The position numbers and the translations under genes are program-made. A stretch of DNA of 64,000 bases from Metabacillus arenae (GTDB lineage Bacteria; Bacillota; Bacilli; Bacillales; Bacillaceae), in NCBI RefSeq assembly GCF_014773385.1, contig NZ_JACXAI010000016.1:62001-126000 (forward strand). The letters run 5' to 3'. The notes beneath the pieces were generated by a model that was given only the letters and a program-made list of their open reading frames with translations, did no database searches and was not told where the DNA came from. Shown in pieces: positions 56,902 to 64,000 of the stretch (positions are counted from its first letter, which is position 1; every line of letters starts with the position of its first letter).

Positions 56902-58170
56902 ATGGCTTTTCAAATACCTAGAGGAACACAAGATATTTTGCCCGGTGAAGTAGAAAGGTGGCAATTTGTAGAGCAGAAAGCCCGCGAGCTTTGCAGACTG
57001 TATCAATATAAAGAGATTCGGACGCCGATATTTGAGCATACAGAGCTTTTTGCAAGAGGAGTTGGAGAATCAACCGATATCGTCCAAAAGGAAATGTATA
57101 CCTTTGAAGATCGCAAGGGCCGCAGTATTACTCTTCGGCCGGAAGGAACAGCTTCAACCGTTCGTTCTTTTGTAGAGAAAAAGCTTTATGCAAACCCGCA
57201 TCAGCCGACAAAATTGTATTATATTGGACCAATGTTCAGGTATGAACGTCCTCAAACTGGCCGTTTCCGACAATTTGTCCAATTTGGAATTGAGGCAATC
57301 GGAAGCCATGATCCAGCGATTGATGCAGAAGTGATTTCCTTGGCAATGAACCTTTATAACAGTGTTGGGTTAAAAAAACTAAAGCTTATCATTAATAGTC
57401 TTGGTGACCATGAGAGCAGAAAAGCCCACAAAGAAGCTTTAATTGCTCACTTTGAACCAAGAATCGGCGAGTTTTGCAGTGACTGTCAGAATCGTTTAAA
57501 ACAAAATCCACTGCGGATCCTTGATTGCAAAAAGGACAGCGGCCATGAACTAATGAAATCGGCACCATCTATTTTAGAGTATTTAAATGAAGAGTCTGTT
57601 TCGTATTTTGAAAAGCTAAAAAGCTATTTAACAGATTTAAACATTTCCTATGAAGTGGATCCAAATTTGGTTCGCGGTCTTGATTATTATAATCATACAG
57701 CGTTTGAAATTATGAGTGATGCAGAAGGCTTTGGGGCAATTACGACTCTTGCCGGCGGTGGAAGATATAACGGTCTTGTTGAGGATATCGGGGGTCCCAA
57801 AGCACCTGGAATCGGTTTCGCAATGAGTATTGAACGCTTGCTGGCTGCTTTAAATGCCGAGGGATATAGTCTTCCACTTGAAGAGAGCATTGATTGTTAC
57901 GTAGTAGCACTTGGTGATAAAGCGAAAGACCGTTCTGTTTCACTGGTGAATGAACTCAGGCAGGCTGGTTTAACTGCTGAAAAAGATTATGAAGATAAGA
58001 AAATGAAAGCTCAATTTAAAGCAGCTGATCGATTAAAAGCCAATTTTGTGGCTGTTCTTGGAGAAGATGAGCTAGAAAAAAATATCATTACCGTTAAAAA
58101 TATGGAAACAGGCGACCAAACGGAAGTTTCTATAAATCATTTTATTTCATTTATACAGGAAAGTAAGTAA
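56902..58170 (+). CDS. hisS: Histidyl-tRNA synthetase
   Basis: Class II synthetase. It has the N-terminal RGTQDILP, motif 2 region [18 protein letters not shown], histidine loops [14 protein letters not shown] and GGGRYNGL, and motif 3 [12 protein letters not shown]. The C-terminal anticodon domain starts near residue 330. ATG 56902 follows GGAGG; 422 aa. Fifteen bases ahead of aspS. Confidence 0.98.
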   Translation: MAFQIPRGTQDILPGEVERWQFVEQKARELCRLYQYKEIRTPIFEHTELFARGVGESTDIVQKEMYTFEDRKGRSITLRPEGTASTVRSFVEKKLYANPHQPTKLYYIGPMFRYERPQTGRFRQFVQFGIEAIGSHDPAIDAEVISLAMNLYNSVGLKKLKLIINSLGDHESRKAHKEALIAHFEPRIGEFCSDCQNRLKQNPLRILDCKKDSGHELMKSAPSILEYLNEESVSYFEKLKSYLTDLNISYEVDPNLVRGLDYYNHTAFEIMSDAEGFGAITTLAGGGRYNGLVEDIGGPKAPGIGFAMSIERLLAALNAEGYSLPLEESIDCYVVALGDKAKDRSVSLVNELRQAGLTAEKDYEDKKMKAQFKAADRLKANFVAVLGEDELEKNIITVKNMETGDQTEVSINHFISFIQESK

Positions 58171-58184
58171 AGGAGAGGTCATAA

Positions 58185-59963
58185 ATGTTTGGACGATCTT
58201 ATTATTGTGGAGAAATAACAGAAAAAGCAATAGGTGAAAATGTCTCTTTAAAAGGCTGGGTACAAACACGCAGAGATTTGGGCGGATTAATCTTCATAGA
58301 TCTTCGCGATCGTTCAGGGATTGTCCAAGTGGTTGTTAATCCAGATATATCAGAGGAAGCTTTAAAGACAGCAGAAACCATTCGGAGTGAATATGTGTTA
58401 GACATTAAAGGATCCGTTGTGGAACGAGATAAGTCCACTGTGAATCCTAACCTCGCGACAGGGAATATTGAAATTCAAGCAGAAAAAGTGACAATTTTAA
58501 ATGCATCAAAAACACCACCATTTGCTATTTCTGATAAATCAGTAGATGTCTCAGAGGATGTACGCCTAAAATATCGTTATTTAGATCTTAGACGTTCAGT
58601 TATGTTTGAAACATTTAAAATGCGTCATCAAGTAACACAAGAAATACGTCATTTTTTAGATGACAATGGATTTTTGGATGTTGAAACACCTATTCTCACA
58701 AAAAGTACACCAGAAGGGGCAAGAGATTATTTGGTACCGAGCAGAGTGCATAATGGCGAATTTTATGCATTACCTCAATCTCCACAGTTATTTAAGCAGC
58801 TTCTTATGGTATCAGGATTTGATCGTTATTATCAAATCGCAAGATGTTTTCGTGATGAGGATTTAAGGGCTGACAGACAGCCTGAATTTACACAAATTGA
58901 TATCGAGACATCCTTCATGAGTCAGAAAGACATCATTGAAATGACAGAGCAAATGATGTCTCGTGTCATGAAAGGGACGAAGGGCATGGATATCAGTCTT
59001 CCTCTTCCCCAGATAACATATGAAGAAGCGATGGACCGTTATGGATCTGATAAACCAGATACAAGATTTGCAATGGAGCTTGTCAATGTTTCTGAAATTG
59101 TTAAAGACAGCGGCTTTAAAGTGTTCAACGGAACGGTTGCAAACGGAGGAGAAGTAAAGGCGATCAATGTAAAGAATGGTTCATCTCAATATTCGCGGAA
59201 AGATATTGATTCTTTAACTGAATTTGTCTCTCTTTATGGAGCTAAAGGGCTAGCTTGGTTAAAAGTCGAGGAAGAAGGTCTTAAAGGACCAATCTCTAAA
59301 TTTTTTAATTCCGAGGAGCAGCAAGGATTGCTTACTACCTTACAAGGTGAAAATGGTGATTTGATCTTGTTTGTAGCTGACAAAAAGCAAGTTGTTGCGA
59401 ATGCACTAGGTGCTCTCCGCTTAAAGCTAGGAAAAGAACTGGAACTAATCGATGAGTCAAAATTCAATTTTCTATGGGTTGTCGACTGGCCGTTACTAGA
59501 ATTTGATGAAAATGATCAACGCTACTATGCTGCTCATCATCCATTTACCATGCCGGCTCGTGAGGACTTACCATTTTTTGAAACAGATCCGGCAAAAATG
59601 AAGGCGCAAGCCTACGACTTAGTATTAAACGGGTATGAACTTGGCGGAGGATCTATCCGTATTTTTGAAAAAGAAATTCAAGAAAAAATGTTTAAATTGC
59701 TAGGTTTTTCAGAGGAAGAAGCAAAAGAACAATTCGGATTCCTTCTTGAAGCTTTCGAATATGGAACACCGCCGCACGGCGGAATTGCATTGGGATTAGA
59801 CAGATTGGTCATGCTTTTATCGGGACGAACTAATTTGCGTGATACAATTGCTTTCCCTAAAACGGCTAGTGCAAGCTGTTTGTTAACAGAGGCACCGGGT
59901 GAGGTAAGTTCTGCTCAATTAGATGAGCTTGAATTGCAATTAAAGTCCCAAAAGGCAGAGTAG
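58185..59963 (+). CDS. aspS: Aspartyl-tRNA synthetase
   Basis: Class II bacterial-type enzyme, 592 aa. N-terminal OB-fold anticodon domain ([20 protein letters not shown]), catalytic core with [20 protein letters not shown] and [18 protein letters not shown] (motif 2), the bacterial GAD insertion (about 285-420) and motif 3 [13 protein letters not shown]. Some AspRS also charge tRNA-Asn; I cannot tell here. RBS AAAGGAGAGG. Followed by a terminator and 6S RNA. Confidence 0.98.
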   Translation: MFGRSYYCGEITEKAIGENVSLKGWVQTRRDLGGLIFIDLRDRSGIVQVVVNPDISEEALKTAETIRSEYVLDIKGSVVERDKSTVNPNLATGNIEIQAEKVTILNASKTPPFAISDKSVDVSEDVRLKYRYLDLRRSVMFETFKMRHQVTQEIRHFLDDNGFLDVETPILTKSTPEGARDYLVPSRVHNGEFYALPQSPQLFKQLLMVSGFDRYYQIARCFRDEDLRADRQPEFTQIDIETSFMSQKDIIEMTEQMMSRVMKGTKGMDISLPLPQITYEEAMDRYGSDKPDTRFAMELVNVSEIVKDSGFKVFNGTVANGGEVKAINVKNGSSQYSRKDIDSLTEFVSLYGAKGLAWLKVEEEGLKGPISKFFNSEEQQGLLTTLQGENGDLILFVADKKQVVANALGALRLKLGKELELIDESKFNFLWVVDWPLLEFDENDQRYYAAHHPFTMPAREDLPFFETDPAKMKAQAYDLVLNGYELGGGSIRIFEKEIQEKMFKLLGFSEEEAKEQFGFLLEAFEYGTPPHGGIALGLDRLVMLLSGRTNLRDTIAFPKTASASCLLTEAPGEVSSAQLDELELQLKSQKAE

Positions 59964-60049
59964 AGGGACATAAACATCTCAGTGAATGCTGGTTCTTTGT
60001 GGTATAGAACCAATCAACGAGGTTGTTTAACGATGATATGATGTTGTGG

Positions 60050-60105
60050 GGATACATGCGCTATCATGACTTGAATTCTCAGATGGCGTATGGTATCCTT
60101 TTTTT
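60050..60105 (+). terminator. Terminator of hisS-aspS
   Basis: GGATACATGCGC (60050-60061) pairs with GCGTATGGTATCC (60086-60098), one bulge and one G-U, then seven T. It overlaps the possible 6S promoter. Confidence 0.8.
60071..60099 (+). promoter_or_regulatory. Possible 6S RNA promoter
   Basis: TTGAAT (60071-60076), 17 bases, TATCCT (60094-60099). Start near 60106 would give a 5' extension of about 12 bases before the mature RNA, comparable to the short 5' trailer removed from B. subtilis 6S-1 RNA. Confidence 0.45.
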
Positions 60106-60118
60106 AATTACAATTTAA

Positions 60119-60317
60119 AGAAGTCCTGATGTGTACGTTGTACACCTAGTTTTGACCGAACATTTATTTATTTGGGAGTCCGGTGTTTTCAAATGAAGTA
60201 AATGCCTCATCTTTATTCGGAGACCCTGAGGACTTACAACCGTTTGAAACAGGACACCCACCTGCTTGAGTGCGGGTTCAAAACGAAGGAAACGGCAACG
60301 GCACAATCGGGACTTCG
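60119..60317 (+). ncRNA. ssrS: 6S RNA (6S-1 type)
   Basis: Binds sigma-A RNA polymerase as a promoter mimic in stationary phase. The ends GAAGTCCTGAT (60120-60130) and ATCGGGACTTC (60306-60316) close a long rod with one G-U pair. Inside are blocks shared with B. subtilis 6S-1 as I recall it: GTTGTACACCTAG, TTTTGACCGAACATTTATTT, GAAACAGGACACCCACCTGC and GGGTTCAAAACGA. The place between aspS and tcdA (yrvM) is the same as B. subtilis bsrA. About 199 bases. Confidence 0.92.
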
Positions 60318-60358
60318 GTGCTTTCGTTTTAAAAACCATATATGATTATTCAGTTATA

Positions 60359-60393
60359 GCTTGGCGCTTTCAATAGGTGCCAAGCATTTTTAT
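60359..60393 (+). terminator. Terminator downstream of 6S RNA
   Basis: GCTTGGCGC (60359-60367) pairs with GTGCCAAGC (60377-60385), one G-U, then ATTTTTATC. Confidence 0.75.
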
Positions 60394-60424
60394 CTTTATG
60401 CAGTTTTCGTATCAAACTATTTAA

Positions 60425-60560
60425 TAGTTAGATATGAGACAAGCGAGAAATCGACGAGACATCGATGCCTAAATAAAGCGAAAAAGAGTAGGTTTATTTA
60501 TAAAAAAATTCTCACCTCTGACCTCTAACCTCTCACTTTCAGAATAAATGGCTCGTCCCT
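60425..60560. repeat. Decayed family A element with covarying core
   Basis: Core hairpin ATCGA (60450-60454) / TCGAT (60462-60466) with loop CGAGACA, the same loop as at 33835-33841 but on an A-T closed stem. It is followed by CTCACCTCTGACCTC-like sequence. The terminal repeats are no longer clear. Confidence 0.5.
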
Positions 60561-60626
60561 AAAAAGTATGATATATTCTTTCAAGGTGAAAATATTAATA
60601 TTGTTATGCTATAGGAGTGAAAAGCT

Positions 60627-61388
60627 TTGTTACATCAATTTTCCCGAAATGAATTAGCAATTGGCAAGGAAGGTTTAAATACATTAAAAAACAGCTGTGT
60701 CGCTGTATTAGGAATTGGCGGTGTTGGTTCATTTTCTGCTGAAGCGCTTGCTCGCTCAGGAGTAGGTAAACTTATTCTTGTTGATAAAGATACTGTCGAT
60801 ATTACAAATGTAAATAGACAAATTCATGCGTTGCTGTCTACTGTCGGCCAGCCAAAAGCTGAACTTATGAAAGCGCGGATTGCCGATATTAATCCTGATT
60901 GTGAAGTCATAAGTTTAAAAATGTTCTATACTGATGAAACATATGAAGAGTTTTTCAGTTATGCACCCGACTATGTTATTGATGCATCTGACACCATTTC
61001 CTATAAAATACATTTGATGAGGGAATGCATAAAGAGAAGTATTCCGATTATTTCCAGTATGGGGGCAGCAAATAAAACGGATCCCACCCGCTTTCAAATA
61101 GCCGATATTTCTAAAACACATACAGATCCAATTGCAAAAGTGATCCGAACTCGACTGCGAAAAGAAGGAATCCATAAAGGAATAAAGGTTGTATTCTCTG
61201 ATGAGAGCCCAATTGTTATTCGGGAGGATGTTAGAAAAGAAGTAGGAAACGATGAAGCAAAGATTCGTAAAGCGAAAATGCCGCCTTCTTCAAATGCTTT
61301 TGTACCCTCTGTTGCAGGCTTGATTGCAGCCGGTCATGTGATAAATGAGCTTCTCCATGAGGTGAAATTAACGAGAGTCAAGGATTAA
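60627..61388 (+). CDS. tcdA: tRNA threonylcarbamoyladenosine dehydratase
   Basis: E1-like ATP-dependent enzyme that cyclises t6A to ct6A in tRNA. Rossmann motif GIGGVGSFSAEALARSGVGK (residues 30-49), DKDTVDITNVNRQIHAL adenylation loop, and GAANKTDP. 253 aa. TTG start with ATAGGAGTGA upstream. Matches B. subtilis YrvM in place. Confidence 0.95.
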   Translation: MLHQFSRNELAIGKEGLNTLKNSCVAVLGIGGVGSFSAEALARSGVGKLILVDKDTVDITNVNRQIHALLSTVGQPKAELMKARIADINPDCEVISLKMFYTDETYEEFFSYAPDYVIDASDTISYKIHLMRECIKRSIPIISSMGAANKTDPTRFQIADISKTHTDPIAKVIRTRLRKEGIHKGIKVVFSDESPIVIREDVRKEVGNDEAKIRKAKMPPSSNAFVPSVAGLIAAGHVINELLHEVKLTRVKD

Positions 61389-61411
61389 TGTCTTCCTTAT
61401 AAATTTATTAA

Positions 61412-61436
61412 AGCGGTGCCTCGTTTAGGCACCGCT
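61412..61436. terminator. Shared terminator of convergent tcdA and rsfA
   Basis: AGCGGTGCCT (61412-61421) pairs with AGGCACCGCT (61427-61436), loop CGTTT. AT-rich on both sides. Confidence 0.75.
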
Positions 61437-61456
61437 CTAATAATTGGCAGAAAGCA

Positions 61457-61936
61457 TTAATGGATCATCGACTTCTCAGTCTCGGTCATGCTTTTAGCTT
61501 GCTCTATGACAGTTACGATCGTTCTATATTCTTTTTCAACAGAAGCCAGTTTGTTCTGTACGGCTTTTAACTTTTCTGTTAGCGATCGATTTTTCTCTAA
61601 AAGCGCTTTGTTTCTACTTTTCAGCTGTGAATTTTCCACTTCCATTCTTTCGCCTTGAGAATAGGACTCTAAAAATGAAACACAATCCGTCATTGAAATT
61701 TTTTTATCTTTTTCTTTAAGTGCTGCAGGTTCTCTAGCCGCTGCCGTGCTTCCTCCATAATGCTTTCTTACCTTTGCATTCCATCTATATCCACAAGCAC
61801 CAGAAGTTCTACTTAATATGTCTCCAACTTTCTCAAATGCTGCTGACTGTGGTCTGCCCTCTTGAATATAGCGGTTCACGGTTTCAGCTAACAGCAGATC
61901 ATTCTCTTTAGTCCAGGCATCTTTTCTAGTTTTCAT
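61457..61936 (-). CDS. RsfA family prespore transcriptional regulator
   Basis: A 159-aa protein with an N-terminal Myb/SANT-like DNA-binding domain ([20 protein letters not shown] and [15 protein letters not shown], residues 7-62) and a C-terminal coiled coil (about 95-150). This layout is the RsfA/YlbO family, sigma-F regulators in sporulating Bacilli. B. subtilis rsfA itself is elsewhere, so this may be a paralogue; I leave the symbol empty. ATG with GGGGTGA upstream. A tandem repeat array lies directly upstream. Confidence 0.88.
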   Translation of the reverse strand: MKTRKDAWTKENDLLLAETVNRYIQEGRPQSAAFEKVGDILSRTSGACGYRWNAKVRKHYGGSTAAAREPAALKEKDKKISMTDCVSFLESYSQGERMEVENSQLKSRNKALLEKNRSLTEKLKAVQNKLASVEKEYRTIVTVIEQAKSMTETEKSMIH

Positions 61937-61981
61937 TGGTCACCCCGTATGACTGCCTTTTCCTGTTAGTGTTGCCGCTAA

Positions 61982-62160
61982 CGGTGCAATTATCCGGTAA
62001 CGGTGCAAATAATCAGATGACGGCGCAAATAATCAGTTAACAGTGGAAATAATCGCATAACGGTGCAAATAATCGGATGACGGTGTAATTATCCGGGTAA
62101 CAGTGCAAATAATCAGATAACGGTGCAATTATCCAGATAACCGTGCAATCACCTCCGCAC
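61982..62160. repeat. 20-base tandem repeat array
   Basis: About nine direct units of 20 bases (first 19), consensus CGGTGCAAATAATCAGATAA, with variants such as CGGTGCAATTATCCAGATAA. The last unit is degenerate and a trace of a tenth follows at 62161-62180. There are no spacers between units, so it is not CRISPR. The 20-base period keeps no reading frame. Confidence 0.92.
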
Positions 62161-62246
62161 AAATGCAAGTAATCTGATTACCAAGTTTTAATTATTCCCT
62201 ATGAAAAATTGATGCTTGTCCTTAGATATTTTTCAGCCGTTCGAGT

Positions 62247-63524
62247 TTATTTTCCTTTAAATCCCTTGTTAGAAAGGTTATTATAAATCTGAGCAAGTGC
62301 TGACTCAAATTTTCCTGTTTTTTTGGGCTCGTAGTATTCCTTCTTTTTAATTGTGTCAGGTAAATATTGCTGCTCTACCCAACCTGAATCATAGTCATGC
62401 GGATATAAGTAATCTATCCCTCTGCCGAGATCCTTTGCCCCCTTGTAATGGGCATCTTTAAGGTGAAGGGGCACTTCCCCGGTAATTCCTTTACGTATAT
62501 CCGCTAAAGCAGAATCAATCGCTTTAATAGCAGAATTTGATTTTGGTGATAAACAAAGCTCGATTACACAATTGGCAAGCGGGATTCTTGCTTCTGGAAA
62601 GCCAATTCTTTCGGCTGCTTCAATTGCTGAAAGGGCTCTTGCTCCTGCTTGTGGACTAGCAAGCCCAATATCCTCATAGGCAATTACGAGCAGTCTTCGG
62701 CTAATACTGATAAGGTCCCCTGCTTCAATCAATCTCCCTAAATAATGAAGTGCCGCATTTACGTCTGATCCTCGAATTGACTTTTGGAAGGCAGATAAAA
62801 CATCGTAATGTGCATCCCCATTTTTGTCATGAACAAAACTTTTCTTTTGCAAACATTCCTCAGCAATTGGTAAGTCTATTTGAATTTTCCCCTGTTTATC
62901 TTCTGTTGTAGAAAGAACAGCTAGCTCTAACGCATTTAATGCTGATCTAACATCACCAGCACACCCATTTGCAAAATGGGCAAGGGCGTCTTCTGTAACA
63001 GCAATATTATATGAGCCTAATCCTGAACGTTCATCTTCAAGGGCACGCTCAAGTGCTTTTTTTATGTCAGAGGGCTCGAGAGCTTTAAGCTCAAAGATTT
63101 GGCAGCGACTTCTAATGGCAGGATTTATGGCATGATACGGATTACTTGTTGTTGCCCCAATTAACACAATCATTCCATTTTCTAGGTAAGGAAGCAAAAA
63201 ATCTTGCTTCGCTTTATCTAATCTGTGTACTTCATCAAGGATCAAAATTACTTTACCTGACATTTTCGCTTCTTGAGCGACAATTTCCATATCTTTTTTA
63301 TTATTTAGGACAGCATTCAAGCTGCGAAAGGCTGTATTTGTACTGCCGGCAATGGCAGTAGCTATTGAGGTTTTTCCTATTCCTGGTGGTCCATATAAGA
63401 TCATCGAACTCAAATGCTTAGCTTTTACCATCCGATTGATAATTTTTCCTTCATTAACCAAATGGTTCTGCCCGATAATATCCTCAATTTTAGTCGGGCG
63501 CATTCGAAATGCTAAAGGTTTCAT
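62247..63524 (-). CDS. rarA: Replication-associated recombination ATPase RarA (MgsA)
   Basis: AAA+ clamp-loader-like protein acting at stalled forks. Walker A is YGPPGIGKTSIA (about residues 45-56), Walker B ILDEVHRLD, sensor TTSNPY, and PAIRSRCQIFELKAL has the Arg finger. The C-terminal tetramer domain includes VIELCLSPKSNSAIKAID and HDYDSGWVEQQYLPD. 425 aa. ATG with AGGAGG. B. subtilis YrvN is the counterpart. No clear terminator follows on the minus strand. Confidence 0.95.
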   Translation of the reverse strand: MKPLAFRMRPTKIEDIIGQNHLVNEGKIINRMVKAKHLSSMILYGPPGIGKTSIATAIAGSTNTAFRSLNAVLNNKKDMEIVAQEAKMSGKVILILDEVHRLDKAKQDFLLPYLENGMIVLIGATTSNPYHAINPAIRSRCQIFELKALEPSDIKKALERALEDERSGLGSYNIAVTEDALAHFANGCAGDVRSALNALELAVLSTTEDKQGKIQIDLPIAEECLQKKSFVHDKNGDAHYDVLSAFQKSIRGSDVNAALHYLGRLIEAGDLISISRRLLVIAYEDIGLASPQAGARALSAIEAAERIGFPEARIPLANCVIELCLSPKSNSAIKAIDSALADIRKGITGEVPLHLKDAHYKGAKDLGRGIDYLYPHDYDSGWVEQQYLPDTIKKKEYYEPKKTGKFESALAQIYNNLSNKGFKGK

Positions 63525-63755
63525 AGACGCCTCCTACCTTAATACCTCTTACTTAACCAATTTCATTATGATTGATATCTTCAGCTGTGTAAAATACTTT
63601 ACATTCCTTCCTGCAACTCTAATATGGAGGAATATTCAAATGTATAGTTATTCAGGTATCTAGTTTTCAATAAAGCTTGTGATGTTTTATAAATGGCCGC
63701 GTTCTACTTCTATTACCTCATGAATGTTTGATGGTAACGGTTTTCTAATAAACTG

Positions 63756-63764
63756 TGCTATAAT
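63756..63764 (+). promoter_or_regulatory. Extended -10 promoter of the YczE-like gene
   Basis: TGCTATAAT (63756-63764), a full TGn-TATAAT box, 42 bases before the ATG. The intergenic 63525-63755 otherwise shows nothing I can name. Confidence 0.55.
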
Positions 63765-63805
63765 TACCTAAGTTTAAGAAGTTTTTTTACCGTTAGTAAA
63801 GAGAG

Positions 63806-64000
63806 ATGAATGCAGAGATGAGAATGAGTCTGAAAGAACGCAGCTTCAGATGGTTCGTATTTTTCATAGGTTTATCGATAATGGCTTTAGGGATTGTATT
63901 AACTATTAAAGCAGACTTGGGAGCTTCACCATGGGATGTTCTTCATATAGGTTTATATATGCAGTTTGGTTTAACAATTGGATCTTGGGCAATCATTGTT
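63806..64000 (+). CDS. YczE/YyaS/YitT-like membrane protein, 5' part only
   Basis: Open to the window edge, 65 codons seen. It begins MNAEMRMSLKERSFRWFVFF, and GLSIMALGIVLTIKADLGAS followed by PWDVLHIGLYMQFGLTIGSW shows the typical start of the YczE/YitT family: one helix, then the conserved GASPWDVLH. Alternative starts at 63818 and 63824 are possible. Role unknown; some relatives sit next to transporters or regulators. Not in the ordinary yrvN neighbourhood as I recall it. Confidence 0.75.
   Translation, partial: MNAEMRMSLKERSFRWFVFFIGLSIMALGIVLTIKADLGASPWDVLHIGLYMQFGLTIGSWAIIV

Noticed and set aside
61982-62160. CRISPR array
   Set aside because: The units follow each other directly with no unique spacers and there are no cas genes. 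It is a simple tandem repeat.

Overview
The window is an ordinary stretch of core chromosome from an endospore-forming member of the Bacillaceae (Bacillota). The evidence is AT-rich DNA, strong GGAGG ribosome binding sites, about fifteen likely TTG start codons, many sporulation genes (spoIIB, spoIVFA/FB, spo0B, safA, coxA-like, bofC, spoVB, rsfA), two T-box leaders and a gene order that follows the valS to yrvN region of Bacillus subtilis almost step by step. I see no prophage, insertion sequence, CRISPR array, plasmid feature or tRNA/rRNA gene. The genus cannot be fixed from sequence alone.

Layout. 1-7.2 kb: a small membrane protein, T-box-valS, folC and a GGDEF diguanylate cyclase that is not part of the B. 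subtilis order. 7.5-9.8 kb: a tiny prepilin-like gene overlapping comC, then spoIIB. 10-15.5 kb: the division and shape cluster maf-radC-mreB-mreC-mreD-minC-minD. 15.6-17.3 kb: spoIVFA-spoIVFB behind a good sigma-E-like promoter. 17.7-22.7 kb: rng, the L21 leader with rplU-prp-rpmA, then spo0B-obg. 22.9-24.2 kb: thrR(pheB)-pheA. 24.4-30 kb: NAD de novo synthesis, with niaR and nifS divergent from nadB-nadC-nadA across a shared promoter/operator region. 30.5-33.7 kb: safA, an ammonia-dependent nadE and a CoxA-like lipoprotein. 34-43.8 kb: a VOC protein, bofC, ruvA-ruvB-DUF2905, queA-tgt-yajC, a TIGR04086 membrane protein, a DUF421 protein and convergent spoVB. 43.9-53 kb: comN, secDF, lapA-like, recJ, apt, relA, dtd. 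53.2-56.4 kb: a PAP2/haloperoxidase-fold protein, a five-SH3 amidase and a small HTH protein. 56.4-61.4 kb: T-box-hisS-aspS, 6S RNA, tcdA. 61.4-64 kb: rsfA, a 20-bp tandem repeat array, rarA and the start of a YczE/YitT-like membrane protein cut by the window end.

The genes serve translation (valS, hisS, aspS, rplU, rpmA, queA, tgt, dtd, tcdA), envelope growth and division (mre, min, secDF, amidase), sporulation, NAD synthesis, recombination and replication repair (radC, ruvAB, recJ, rarA) and the stringent response (relA, apt, obg).

The least explained material is between the genes. There are two families of dispersed imperfect-palindromic repeats. One is about 155-172 bp, MITE-like, with terminal inverted repeats and a small hairpin whose stem changes in a compensated way between copies. 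The other ends in a GCGCCTTGCGCTTTTCT-type tail. There is also a 20-bp tandem array, three copies of a GGTACCAGGTACC palindrome, and a 13-bp hairpin that covers the recJ Shine-Dalgarno and holds a -10 box in its loop. I do not see a clear-cut new multi-gene system. The repeat families and the recJ leader are the best candidates for undescribed biology.
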